Shown here one piece after another: positions 42,855-51,145 of a DNA stretch of 64,000 bases (its first letter is position 1; every line of letters starts with the position of its first letter). The notes below the pieces were generated by a model that saw only the letters and a list, made by a program, of their open reading frames with translations, was not told the DNA's origin and ran no database searches. A program made the position numbers and the translations under genes. Source of the stretch: Streptomyces cinerochromogenes (GTDB lineage: Bacteria; Actinomycetota; Actinomycetes; Streptomycetales; Streptomycetaceae); the NCBI RefSeq assembly GCF_014648635.1, contig NZ_BMRM01000015.1, forward strand, positions 1-64,000, given 5' to 3'.

Positions 42855-43655
42855 CTACGCCTCGGCGTGGACCTCGCTGCCGTCCAGGACGGCGGTCGCG
42901 TCCGCATCCTCCGGCTTTGCCCGGCCGGCCTTGGCCTTGGCGTCCCCGGCGGAGCGGTCGGACTTGTCGGCGGAGCGGTCGGGCTTCTCGGGGGTGACGA
43001 ACCGGTAACCGACGTTCCGGACGGTTCCGATCAGCGACTCGTGCTCGGGGCCGAGCTTGGCGCGCAGCCGCCGTACGTGCACGTCGACGGTCCGGGTGCC
43101 GCCGAAGTAGTCGTATCCCCACACCTCCTGCAGCAGCTGGGCGCGGGTGAAGACGCGGCCCGGGTGCTGGGCGAGGTATTTGAGCAGCTCGAACTCCTTG
43201 AAGGTCAGGTCCAGGACCCGTCCCTTGAGCTTGGCGGAGTAGGTGGCCTCGTCCACGGACAGGTCGCCGTTGCGGATCTCCATCGGCGAGTCGTCGTTGA
43301 CGATCTGCTGGCGCCCCATGGCGAGCCGCAGCCGCGCCTCGACCTCCGCCGGACCGGCGGTGTCCAGCAGGACGTCGTCGATGCCCCAGTCGGCGGTGAC
43401 GGCGGCGAGGCCGCCCTCGGTGACGACGAGGAGCAGCGGACAGCCGGGGCCGGTGGACCGCAGCAGCTGGCACAGGCTGCGGACCTGGGGCAGGTCGCGG
43501 CGGCCGTCGACCAGGATGACGTCGGCACCCGGGGTGTCGACCAGGGCGGGGCCCTCGGCGGGGGCCACCCGCACGTTGTGCAGCAGCAGGCCGAGCGCGG
43601 GCAGCACCTCCGTCGACGGCTGGAGGGCGTTGGTCAGGAGCAGCAGAGAACTCAT
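42855..43655 (-). CDS. glnR: Nitrogen-response regulator GlnR
   Basis: Protein of 266 residues. The receiver-like domain carries the single GlnR-type aspartate (ADVILVDGRRDL) but lacks the usual acidic pocket. The OmpR-type winged helix has FKEFELLKYLAQHPGRVFTRAQLLQEVWGYDY and ends VRNVGYRFV. It controls glutamine synthetase, ammonium and nitrate genes. The tail (from about 225) is rich in Lys/Asp/Ala. The ATG at 43655 has GAGGA upstream. Confidence 0.95.
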   Translation of the reverse strand: MSSLLLLTNALQPSTEVLPALGLLLHNVRVAPAEGPALVDTPGADVILVDGRRDLPQVRSLCQLLRSTGPGCPLLLVVTEGGLAAVTADWGIDDVLLDTAGPAEVEARLRLAMGRQQIVNDDSPMEIRNGDLSVDEATYSAKLKGRVLDLTFKEFELLKYLAQHPGRVFTRAQLLQEVWGYDYFGGTRTVDVHVRRLRAKLGPEHESLIGTVRNVGYRFVTPEKPDRSADKSDRSAGDAKAKAGRAKPEDADATAVLDGSEVHAEA

Positions 43656-43910
43656 ACGTCTGGTTCCTCCTCGGTCCCTGCGAGGACTGTGCGGACGGGC
43701 ACTGCTCTGCGATCCCGAAGGCCCCGTACACCGGCGGTCACCTGAGGTTTCCCGCTTCGTATACAACGCTTCCGAAAGCACAAAAGGACCCGGGGGCTAC
43801 GCTGCCCGAGTCCTCTGCCCAGCAGAATAGCCCACATGAGCAACCGTCCGGCAGGTGATGCGGCCCGTTCCACCGTTCGTCCGAATTCCGAGACAGGCAG
43901 ACGAGGCCCT

Positions 43911-44684
43911 ATGCGGACGTTTCTGTGCACGCTCGACGGAATTCCGATCGATTCCGTATACGATCCGGCGGCCGCCGTATACGAAACCCTGCCGGACGCC
44001 TCCCCTCCACCCTCCCGTGACCTGGTGTTCGTGATCGCGCACGGCTTCACCGGGGACGTGGACCGGCCGCACGTGCGCCGTGTGGCGGGCGTCCTGCGCG
44101 GCTACGGCGCGGTCGTCACCTTCTCCTTCCGCGGCCACGGACGCTCGGGCGGCCGTTCCACCGTCGGCGACAAGGAGGTGCTGGACCTCGCCGCCGCCGT
44201 GGAGTGGGCCCGCGGCCTGGGGCACACCCGCGTGGTGACCGTCGGCTTCTCCATGGGCGGCTCGGTGGTCCTGCGGCACGCGGCGCTGTACGGCGGCACG
44301 GACGCCGTCGTCTCCGTCAGCGCCCCGGCCCGCTGGTACTACCGCGGCACGGCCCCCATGCGCCGCCTGCACTGGCTGGTCACCCGCCCCGAGGGCCGCC
44401 TGGTCGGCCGCTACGGCCTGCGCACCCGCATCCACCACCGGGACTGGGACCCGGTCCCGCTCTCCCCGGTCCAGGCGGTCCCGGAGATCGCCCCGACCCC
44501 TCTCCTGATCGTGCACGGCGACCGGGACGGGTACTTCCCCCTCGACCACCCCCGGATGCTCGCCGAAGCGGCCGGTGACCACGGCGAACTCTGGATCGAG
44601 GCGGGCATGGGCCACGCGGAGCACGCGGCCGGCGACGCCCTGATGGCCCGGATCGGGCACTGGTCGGTGTCGGCGGCGGGCTAG
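43911..44684 (+). CDS. Alpha/beta-hydrolase
   Basis: Protein of 257 residues. The nucleophile elbow is GFSMGGS, the oxyanion loop AHGFTGD, and an Asp (HGDRDGYFP) and His (GMGHAEHA) complete the triad. The ATG at 43911 was chosen because GAGG lies just upstream and codons between the alternative ATG at 43836 and this one lack the usual G/C third position. Substrate unknown. It diverges from glnR. Confidence 0.88.
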   Translation: MRTFLCTLDGIPIDSVYDPAAAVYETLPDASPPPSRDLVFVIAHGFTGDVDRPHVRRVAGVLRGYGAVVTFSFRGHGRSGGRSTVGDKEVLDLAAAVEWARGLGHTRVVTVGFSMGGSVVLRHAALYGGTDAVVSVSAPARWYYRGTAPMRRLHWLVTRPEGRLVGRYGLRTRIHHRDWDPVPLSPVQAVPEIAPTPLLIVHGDRDGYFPLDHPRMLAEAAGDHGELWIEAGMGHAEHAAGDALMARIGHWSVSAAG

Positions 44685-44752
44685 CCTGCCCCACACTGTT
44701 CTTATCTTTCTCTTGGATTGTTCTTGTCCCCTGCCGTCGATTGAGGAATCAG

Positions 44753-45007
44753 ATGCCCCAGGTCACGGTGCGCTACTGGGCCGCCGCCAAGGCCGCGGCC
44801 CAGGTCGCCGAGGAGCCGTACGAGGCGGACACGCTGGCCGACGCGCTGGCCTCCGTGCGTGCGCAACACCCCGGCGAACTCACCCGCGTGCTGCAGCGAT
44901 GCTCCTTCCTCGTCGACGGCGACCCCGTCGGGACCCGCGCGCATGAGACGGTACGGCTGGCCGAGGGCGGCACGGTCGAGGTGCTCCCGCCGTTCGCAGG
45001 AGGGTGA
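44753..45007 (+). CDS. MoaD/ThiS-family sulfur carrier protein
   Basis: Protein of 84 residues with a ubiquitin-like fold and the C-terminal Gly-Gly that is thiocarboxylated (PPFAGG). It donates sulfur in molybdopterin or another biosynthesis. No moaE, moeB or thiF gene is next to it. The ATG at 44753 has GAGGA five bases upstream. The next gene starts three bases after its stop. Confidence 0.9.
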   Translation: MPQVTVRYWAAAKAAAQVAEEPYEADTLADALASVRAQHPGELTRVLQRCSFLVDGDPVGTRAHETVRLAEGGTVEVLPPFAGG

Positions 45008-45010
45008 GCG

Positions 45011-46273
45011 ATGACCGACCAGCCGTATCAGGGCGGCCCCTACGAGGGCTACGACCCCTACCAGCAGCAGTGGCCCGCGCACGACCAGCAGTACGCGCAG
45101 GCACCCGGCCACGACCCGGAACTCACCCAGCAGTGGCAGGGCCAGACCTGGGAGACCCAGACGCACGCGCCGGTACGGGCGGCGGAGACGGCGTACCTGC
45201 CACGACAGGAACAGCAGCAGGCGTACGCACAGCACCAGCAGCAGTACCAGCAGCCACAGCAGTACCAGGAGCCGCAGCCGCAGTACCAGCAGCCGCAGCC
45301 GCAGTACCAGCAGCCGCAGCAGTACGCGGAGCCGTACGCGGAGGCCTACCCGGAGCCGCGGGCGGCCGCGTACGCGCAGGCACCCGCCGAACCGGCACAG
45401 CCCACGGCAGCCCCGCAGGCAGCCCCTCAGGGAGCCCCGCAGGCTGAACCGGACGCGGCGGGCCCGGCGGACGAACCGTCCTACGGCCCCGCCACCCTCG
45501 CCGGCAACGCACGCATCACCGACGCCCAGCGGGCCCGCCTGGAGGGCCGTTCCCCGATCATCGAGCCCGGCATGCAGCCGGCGCTGCTCACGGCCGTCCT
45601 GGGCCTGCTGCTGGCCGCGGCGGCGCCGGTCGCCTCGTACGCCCTCGTCGTACCGCTGGTGGTGCTCCAGGCGGTGACGGCGGCGGGCTGGTTCCGGCTG
45701 AACGGCATGTGGCCCGCCCGGCAGGGCATCGCGCTGGCGTTCGCGGGCGCGCTCACGTCGGACGTGGCGCTCCTGGCGGCCGGCCGGGAGCACGCCCTGC
45801 CGGCCATCCTGGGCCCGCTCGGCCTGTGGGTCCTGCTCTCCCTGGTCCTCCAGCTGCGCTCGCACGCCTCGCCGGACGAGCGGATGTACGGCCTGATGGC
45901 GACGGTCGCCTCGGCGGCGCTCGCGGTCCTGGCCACGGGCTACCTGGCCGCCGACCCGCACGCGGTCTCGGTCGGCGCGGCGGCGGTCGCGGTGGCCGTC
46001 CTGGCCCGTGCCCTGCCCCTGCCCACCCCCGTGTCGGTCGTGGCCGCCCTGCTGGCGGCGGCGGGCGCGGGGATCGTGGCGGGCGGCATGACGGACTTCG
46101 GCTCGAAGGGCGGCGCGCTGCTGGGCGCCGCGGCCGGGGCGTGCGCCCTGATCGGCCACCGCGTGGCGAGCTACGACTACCCGTCCCGCTTCGTCCACTT
46201 CACGGCCGGCGTGGCCCTGCCGCTGTCGGCGGCGGCCCCGGTGGTGTGGGTACTGGGGCGGGCGCTGGGCTAG
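45011..46273 (+). CDS. Polytopic membrane protein with Gln/Tyr/Pro-rich tail
   Basis: Protein of 420 residues. Residues 1 to about 135 are a low-complexity tail of QYQQPQ-type repeats. The rest (about 190-420) has roughly eight membrane helices. No family recognised with certainty. The ribosome site AGGAGGG is in the end of the MoaD-like gene, so the two are coupled. Confidence 0.8.
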   Translation: MTDQPYQGGPYEGYDPYQQQWPAHDQQYAQAPGHDPELTQQWQGQTWETQTHAPVRAAETAYLPRQEQQQAYAQHQQQYQQPQQYQEPQPQYQQPQPQYQQPQQYAEPYAEAYPEPRAAAYAQAPAEPAQPTAAPQAAPQGAPQAEPDAAGPADEPSYGPATLAGNARITDAQRARLEGRSPIIEPGMQPALLTAVLGLLLAAAAPVASYALVVPLVVLQAVTAAGWFRLNGMWPARQGIALAFAGALTSDVALLAAGREHALPAILGPLGLWVLLSLVLQLRSHASPDERMYGLMATVASAALAVLATGYLAADPHAVSVGAAAVAVAVLARALPLPTPVSVVAALLAAAGAGIVAGGMTDFGSKGGALLGAAAGACALIGHRVASYDYPSRFVHFTAGVALPLSAAAPVVWVLGRALG

Positions 46274-46289
46274 AGCCCGTGCCGCACGG

Positions 46290-46330
46290 CGCTGCGCCGG
46301 ACGGGCCGACGGGCACCGTCCGGCGCAGCG
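46290..46330. terminator. Bidirectional terminator
   Basis: A perfect 14-base stem (46290-46303 and 46317-46330) lies between the convergent membrane protein and methyltransferase stops and marks the left edge of the accessory island. Confidence 0.85.
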
Positions 46331-46352
46331 GCGTTTCCGGCTCCGGCCCGGC

Positions 46353-47555
46353 TCAGACCTGGTCGAGGGAGTGGTGGACGGGCCAGCGCTCGTGGCCGGG
46401 GCCGTCCAGCCACGCGTACTGCTTTTCCTTCTCGACGGTGAGCCCGAAGCGGGACACGTCCGGAGACCCCCGGTCCGCCCACCACCGGTAGGCGTCGCTC
46501 ACCTCGTCCCAGAGCCGCCGGGGCCCTGACTGCCAGACGGAGGCGTGCCGCTCACCGTCGCGGAACATCACGCAGGCCCAGGACATGTCCGTCAGCCCGT
46601 AGAACCAGACCGGCCGGGCGCCGTCGCGCTTCTCCGCCACGGCCTGACGGCACCGCGGCACCCGGAGACCGAGCACGAACGGCAGGTCCGTGAACCGGCC
46701 TGTCACGAACTCCGCCTCGGTGAGGGGGGTCGTGCTCCGCTCGGCGCCGGCCAGGGGCCCCGCCGACAGGTAGTCGCCATGAGCGGCGGCGGGGTCCCGT
46801 TGCGCACGGAGCTTCATGAACTCCACGGACCGGATGAAGGACCCCGTGGCCACCTCTCCCTCGACCTCCAGGCGGACCATGGCGTCCCCGTTGCCGTAGG
46901 AGGTCCCCCAGGGAGCGAGGATCACCCCGCCGGACCGCGTCTGCCCGATCCACGCCGGAGGCACCCGGCGGATGCCGACGGTGGCCAGGACGCGGTCGTA
47001 CGGAGCCGAGTCGGCATGCCCCTCGGACCCGTCGCCGACGACCACCTCCGGATACAGGCCGTGCCTGCACAGCCGCTCACGAGCGGACGCCGACACCGTC
47101 CCGTCCACCTCCACGGTCGTCACCCTGCCCGGCCCGAGCCGGTGGGTCAGCGCGCCGGCCGTCTCGCCGGTGCCGGTGCCGACGTCGAGCACCCGCATGC
47201 CCTCCGCCACGTCCAGGTCCTGGAGCAACGCGTAGACGACGGACGGCATCGACGAGGAGCTGGTGGCCAACTCGCCCGGTCCCCGGCCCCGGTGTGCGCC
47301 GTCGTCCCACTGGGTGACGATCGGTACGTCGCTGTCGGCGGCTGCGTACCAGGCGTCCGGATCCTCCCGCCGGTCGGCCGGGACGCTCGCGCGGGTCGTC
47401 ATGTCGTACGGCCACATCAGGTCCGGCAGGAACAGGGCCCGGTCGACGGCCGCGAACGTCGGTGCCCAGTCCGAGGACAGCGCACCGGATCCCATGAGGA
47501 CCCGCCCCAGCTCCTCGCGGCCGGGGCGGTCCCTGCGCAGGGCGTCGACGGTCAC
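46353..47555 (-). CDS. PIMT-like SAM-dependent methyltransferase
   Basis: Protein of 400 residues. The N-terminal part has VDRALFLPDLMWPY and TSSSSMPSVV, the isoaspartyl methyltransferase (PIMT)-like active region. The SAM loop is VLDVGTGTG (122-130). The C-terminal 170 residues are an extension beyond ordinary PIMT. Relatives in actinobacteria occur beside regulators and in some peptide-maturation systems, where they methylate Asp side chains. The start is GTG in a GTGA overlap with the stop of the 45-residue peptide gene, so both are made together. Confidence 0.85.
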   Translation of the reverse strand: MTVDALRRDRPGREELGRVLMGSGALSSDWAPTFAAVDRALFLPDLMWPYDMTTRASVPADRREDPDAWYAAADSDVPIVTQWDDGAHRGRGPGELATSSSSMPSVVYALLQDLDVAEGMRVLDVGTGTGETAGALTHRLGPGRVTTVEVDGTVSASARERLCRHGLYPEVVVGDGSEGHADSAPYDRVLATVGIRRVPPAWIGQTRSGGVILAPWGTSYGNGDAMVRLEVEGEVATGSFIRSVEFMKLRAQRDPAAAHGDYLSAGPLAGAERSTTPLTEAEFVTGRFTDLPFVLGLRVPRCRQAVAEKRDGARPVWFYGLTDMSWACVMFRDGERHASVWQSGPRRLWDEVSDAYRWWADRGSPDVSRFGLTVEKEKQYAWLDGPGHERWPVHHSLDQV

Positions 47556-47689
47556 TTGCGGTGCTTCCCGTCCCCCTCCGGAGCGGAGCCGTCCGGACTC
47601 GGCGGCTCCTGCGGCGGCGTCCAGGGCTGACCGGGCACGTTGTCGTCTCCGTCGCCAGGGTCGGCGGACAGGTCGGTGCTTGCCCTCAT
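47552..47689 (-). CDS. 45-residue Asp/Pro/Gly-rich peptide, possible modified-peptide precursor
   Basis: A short gene: ATG at 47689 with the strong site GAAGGAGAG upstream, stop overlapping the methyltransferase start. The product starts MRASTDLSADPGDGDDNVPG, goes on with a QPWTPP segment, and ends in a basic GKHRK. It has no cysteine. Asp clusters would suit a PIMT-type enzyme as substrate. It matches no RiPP family I know. Confidence 0.7.
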   Translation of the reverse strand: MRASTDLSADPGDGDDNVPGQPWTPPQEPPSPDGSAPEGDGKHRK

Positions 47690-47787
47690 GCCTTCTCTCC
47701 TTCACTCCGGTCGGTGCTCGACGGGCGACTCTCGGTAGCCCTCTCGATCAGCACGCTAGAGACAGCGGGGGCTTGACTCCGACGGGA

Positions 47788-47804
47788 TTGCACGAGGTTG
47801 CACG
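47788..47804 (-). promoter_or_regulatory. Direct-repeat operator candidate before the peptide gene
   Basis: TTGCACG occurs at 47788-47794 and 47798-47804 (plus strand), ten bases apart, about 100 bases upstream of the peptide start and right behind the XRE gene. This is a likely binding site of the neighbouring XRE protein. Confidence 0.5.
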
Positions 47805-47808
47805 CCAA

Positions 47809-48657
47809 TCACCCGAGCCGGTCCATGGCGTCCGTGAGCAGAGCGCGAGCCTTGGCACCGTAGACGGCAAGCTTCGCCAACTCTGCGAAGGTGTCGGCGT
47901 ACAGGGCGATTTCACTGGGCTGCGTGATCGTAAGGTAGCCGGAGACCAACTCCACATTGACCTGCGCCGTGTCGTAGATCCAGAACCCTTCGACCGGCCA
48001 GCGTTCCCGGTCCGGACGCATGGGAACGACTCCCAGGCTGACATTGGGTCGTGAGGACACCGCGATGAGGTGCCCGAGCTGCCCGATCATCACCTCGGGA
48101 CCGCCGACTCCGGAACGGACCACCGACTCCTCGACAAGGAACGCGAACCGCCGCTCGCCTTCGCAGAGCACGCGCTGTCGCTCCATTCGGGCAGCCACCG
48201 CGTCGGCCACGTCGTCCGCGAGACCCCGCCGCCGCTGGATCGCTTGCAGGGCTGCCGTCGTGTAAGGCCGTGTCTGGATCATGCCGGGCACGAGCCATGA
48301 GGAGTACGACCGGAAACGACGGGTCCGCTGGTACAGGGGCAGGCGGGCTTCCTGCGCCTGTTTCAGTCCGGCCCGCTCCATGCGCCGCCAGGTCACCCAC
48401 ATGCCTTCGGCAGTCCGCAGCGACGCGATCAGGTCCTCCGCCTGTTCCTCCGCGCCACACGCCTGGCACCACGCGCGGATGTCGTCGGCGGAGGGCGGAG
48501 TACGTGCGTTCATGATCCGAGAGGACTTGGACCGGCTCCACCCGCAGCGCTCGGCGAGTTCGGCCCCGGTCAGGCCGGCATCCCGGCAGAGATCCGCGAG
48601 ACGGGATGCGAGAGCCTGCCGGGCTTGCTGGGCACTGGACGAGGGGGAATACGCCAT
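47809..48657 (-). CDS. XRE-family regulator (helix-turn-helix plus DUF5753-like domain)
   Basis: Protein of 282 residues with an N-terminal XRE helix-turn-helix (LTGAELAERCGWSRSKSSRIMNARTPP) and the large C-terminal ligand-type domain that goes with Streptomyces DUF397/DUF6879 partners. It lies ten bases after the DUF6879 gene and upstream of the peptide-methyltransferase pair. Confidence 0.9.
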   Translation of the reverse strand: MAYSPSSSAQQARQALASRLADLCRDAGLTGAELAERCGWSRSKSSRIMNARTPPSADDIRAWCQACGAEEQAEDLIASLRTAEGMWVTWRRMERAGLKQAQEARLPLYQRTRRFRSYSSWLVPGMIQTRPYTTAALQAIQRRRGLADDVADAVAARMERQRVLCEGERRFAFLVEESVVRSGVGGPEVMIGQLGHLIAVSSRPNVSLGVVPMRPDRERWPVEGFWIYDTAQVNVELVSGYLTITQPSEIALYADTFAELAKLAVYGAKARALLTDAMDRLG

Positions 48658-48667
48658 GGCGCGCGAC

Positions 48668-49186
48668 TCAGGCGGGTCGGTACTCCGCGTGGGGGATGGC
48701 GCGTTCCCACGCCGCTTCGTACGCCCTTGCGTACTGAGCGGCCAGTGCCGAGTCGTTGCAGACCTCCATGCGTGGGCCGGTCCACTGACCCTCGCCACTG
48801 AAGTGGTGAAGGATCACGGTCTCCTCATCCATGACCCATCCGTCCAACGCGGGCAGGAGAAGATCACGCGCCCGCGACCGGGGCAGCCAACGTACGTCTT
48901 CACCAGCCTCGACGTTCGTGAACGTGCCGTCATACTCGTACCGGACGTAGTCGCTCAGTGGCTCGGAGACCACGCGCAGACGTCGCATGACCACACCCCG
49001 GCCCGTCGCCTCGGCCACCACGTCCAGCCACGGCCGCCACCATGAACCCCGGTCGGCGGGGTCGTAGCGGTGCCCCTGTTGCCAGCGGATGAACTCAGGG
49101 TCGTCCCGCATGTAGCTGTCCCGCATCTCCAGATGCAGGGCTGAGCGCTGTGCCTTGGCGAGGGCTTCACGTACCGCTGTTGCCAC
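48668..49186 (-). CDS. DUF6879-family protein
   Basis: Protein of 172 residues. HLEMRDSYMRDDPEFIRWQQ and GRGVVMRRLRVVSEPLSDY are hallmarks of DUF6879, a Streptomyces family found beside XRE regulators. Function unknown; probably works with the XRE protein as a pair. The start is GTG at 49186 (AAGGA upstream) and overlaps the preceding gene by 20 bases. Confidence 0.85.
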   Translation of the reverse strand: MATAVREALAKAQRSALHLEMRDSYMRDDPEFIRWQQGHRYDPADRGSWWRPWLDVVAEATGRGVVMRRLRVVSEPLSDYVRYEYDGTFTNVEAGEDVRWLPRSRARDLLLPALDGWVMDEETVILHHFSGEGQWTGPRMEVCNDSALAAQYARAYEAAWERAIPHAEYRPA

Positions 49187-49481
49187 AGTCGTCGTCCTTG
49201 CTGCCGTCGTCCTCGTTACTGGCTTCGCCCACCGCCGTCTCCACATCTTCCGGCCGGGGGATGAACTGGAGCATGTTGGCGGGCAAGCGGATCACAGTCT
49301 CGTGTTGCGGAATGTCCGTCGAGTGACCAGGCACAGATCCGACTTCCTGCGCCTCGCGGACGGTCGCCTCGTCGGCCTTCCAGGACTGGATGATCAGATC
49401 GCCCGTAGTCTCCTCGAGCCAGATCGTGGGCGATCCGTCGTCCGGGGTGTTCGGCCAGATCCCGAGGAACTTCAGGGCCAT
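49167..49481 (-). CDS. Small acidic protein of the XRE locus
   Basis: Protein of 104 residues starting MALKFLGIWPNTPDDG, with an acidic, DDD-containing C-terminal tail. Related proteins recur beside XRE/DUF6879 pairs. AAGGAG lies before the ATG at 49481. It is first in a short operon with DUF6879 and the XRE gene. Confidence 0.75.
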   Translation of the reverse strand: MALKFLGIWPNTPDDGSPTIWLEETTGDLIIQSWKADEATVREAQEVGSVPGHSTDIPQHETVIRLPANMLQFIPRPEDVETAVGEASNEDDGSKDDDCGNSGT

Positions 49482-49563
49482 CGCGCGCTCCTTCACGGAG
49501 TGGGGTCCACCGATGCGGACGAGCCTCGCCTCGGGCATGAGGCAGCATCAAGAGCGCACGGAA

Positions 49564-49767
49564 TCACCGGCGGTGGCGCTTGACTCCGTCCACGAACGCC
49601 GCCCATGCGTCCGCGCCGAAGACCAGGGCGCCGCGGGAGGGGGCCTTGCTGTCGCGGACGGGGGCGAGGGAGGGGAGGTTGTCGGCGACCTCCACGCAGT
49701 TGCCGCCGTCCGAGTTGCTGTAGCTGCTCTTCCGCCACGTCAGCTGGGTCAGGTCGATGACTCGCAC
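49564..49767 (-). CDS. DUF397 protein (BldB-like)
   Basis: Protein of 67 residues with the DUF397 signature (TWRKSSYSNSDGGNCVEVA and RDSK). DUF397 proteins partner XRE regulators of the WhiJ type in development and antibiotic control. The start is GTG at 49767, 19 bases inside the XRE gene, with GGAGGAA upstream. Confidence 0.92.
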   Translation of the reverse strand: MRVIDLTQLTWRKSSYSNSDGGNCVEVADNLPSLAPVRDSKAPSRGALVFGADAWAAFVDGVKRHRR

Positions 49768-50591
49768 GGCACTTCCTCCAACATCCGCAGGATGAACTTG
49801 AGCGACTTGTCCGGGGACAAGGCCAAGTCGCGCACCGCATCATATGTGCGGTGGTAACGCTCAACCTTGCTGGTTTCCTCGACCAGTTCGCCGCGTACGT
49901 CGTTCTCGACGTAGGCCACGGTACGGCCGCCGAGCAGCCTCAGGAACATGACGTCGGTGCTGTCCAAGCCATGGAGCCCGGCGCCGAACGGCAGCACGTG
50001 CAGGCTGATGTTCGGCTGCCCCGCAGCCTCTGCCAGGCGCATCAGCTGCCCCCGCCACTCCTGTGGGTCGCTCAGCGAGTTTCGTAGAACTGCCTCTGAG
50101 AGGATGACGCGGAACGGTGGCGGGTCGTCCCTCTCCAGCACCTTCCGTCGTCCGGTTCGCGCCTCGACCTGCTGTTCCAGCTCGTCACCGTTGAGGCCTC
50201 CCGCAGCGAGCGCTTCACGGGCGTACCCCGCTGTCTGGAGAAGTCCCGGCGGCCTGCTCACGGAGTACTGCCACAGACTGGTCGCCTCGGCCTCCAGCAT
50301 CATGTACCGCCGATACTGCTCCTTGAACTGCGTGGGATCCGCCACCGCCAGCTCCCATAAGGTCACCAGCAACCCCGGCGTCCCATAGAACTGATCCAGC
50401 GCCTGTACGACCTCCGGCCCGCCCAGCGTCTGGCCGTTCTCCATCTTGCTGAACAGGGACGAGTCCCAGCCCACCTGCTTCGCAAGCTCCCGCAGGCTCA
50501 GCTTCCGCTCCGTCCTCAGCCGCCGTAGCTCCTCGGCGAATCGCTCCCTCGGTTCCTGGCTCCGCCCTGTCACCATCGATCGCTGCGGCAT
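49749..50591 (-). CDS. XRE-family regulator paired with DUF397 (WhiJ-like)
   Basis: Protein of 280 residues with helix-turn-helix LSLRELAKQVGWDSSLFSKMENGQ and a DUF5753-type C-terminal domain. It is coupled to the DUF397 gene by overlap. The ATG at 50591 was preferred over one 15 bases downstream because AGGAGC precedes it. Three TTGAATTTG repeats stand just upstream. Confidence 0.92.
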   Translation of the reverse strand: MPQRSMVTGRSQEPRERFAEELRRLRTERKLSLRELAKQVGWDSSLFSKMENGQTLGGPEVVQALDQFYGTPGLLVTLWELAVADPTQFKEQYRRYMMLEAEATSLWQYSVSRPPGLLQTAGYAREALAAGGLNGDELEQQVEARTGRRKVLERDDPPPFRVILSEAVLRNSLSDPQEWRGQLMRLAEAAGQPNISLHVLPFGAGLHGLDSTDVMFLRLLGGRTVAYVENDVRGELVEETSKVERYHRTYDAVRDLALSPDKSLKFILRMLEEVPCESST

Positions 50592-50601
50592 CGCGCTCCT
50601 G

Positions 50602-50640
50602 TTGAATTTGTTGAATTTGGCAGGCCCAGCGTTGAATTTG
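50602..50640 (-). promoter_or_regulatory. Triple TTGAATTTG direct repeat
   Basis: TTGAATTTG occurs at 50602-50610, 50611-50619 and 50632-50640 (plus strand), right in front of the XRE gene. These A/T-rich identical copies in G/C-rich surroundings are a likely autoregulatory operator. Confidence 0.75.
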
Positions 50641-50758
50641 GGCCGCTCAACAGCCCGGACGCCCTTCCCGTGCGCCATGCTCTTAAGCACCGCCTGAACA
50701 CGCAGCGTAGCTGCGGCTTCGCGCTGCGCACATGCGTTCTTGGAAAGGAGCTGGCCGC

Positions 50759-51145
50759 ATGAACCACGAGCCGGGACACCTGCTCTACGACCCCGCCACC
50801 GACAAGGTCGGCGAGTACCGGGACCGAGCCGGTCCCTACGTGATGCTGCGCCCCGTCGGCGGGGGAGCGGAGTGGCAGGCCGATCCGCGGGCGGTGCGCC
50901 CGGCGACGGACCGGGAGCGGCTCGGGGCGGGTGTGCGGGCGGCCAACCACCGCGCGCGGAGCCTGCCGTCGCTGCCGCCGCCGCTGGACGAGGCCAGCAG
51001 GCCGCCGCGGCCCGTGCCCGGCTGTGCCGCCTGCCTGGAGCTGGCGGAGCGGCGGGAGGCGGCGCGGGTGGCGTACGACCGCAGTGCGGAGAGCGACGCC
51101 AACGTCCTGCTGCGCCAGCACCAGCGGACGGAGCACCGCGCATGA
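50759..51145 (+). CDS. Conserved hypothetical protein near the XRE-DUF397 pair
   Basis: Protein of 128 residues, beginning NHEPGHLLYDPATDKVGEYRD; contains a CAAC pair. Similar genes often face XRE-DUF397 loci. Function unknown. The ATG at 50759 has AAAGGAG upstream. Confidence 0.75.
   Translation: MNHEPGHLLYDPATDKVGEYRDRAGPYVMLRPVGGGAEWQADPRAVRPATDRERLGAGVRAANHRARSLPSLPPPLDEASRPPRPVPGCAACLELAERREAARVAYDRSAESDANVLLRQHQRTEHRA

Noticed and set aside
43836..43910. N-terminal extension of the alpha/beta-hydrolase
   Set aside because: No ribosome site at 43836 and the codons lack G/C third bases, unlike the part after 43911.
45200..45340. CAGCAG-rich repeats
   Set aside because: They encode the Gln/Tyr/Pro tail of the membrane protein; an ordinary low-complexity tail.
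46353..47705. Methyltransferase start at 47705
   Set aside because: This longer frame would pass through the peptide gene out of frame, without a ribosome site; GTG at 47555 has coupling.
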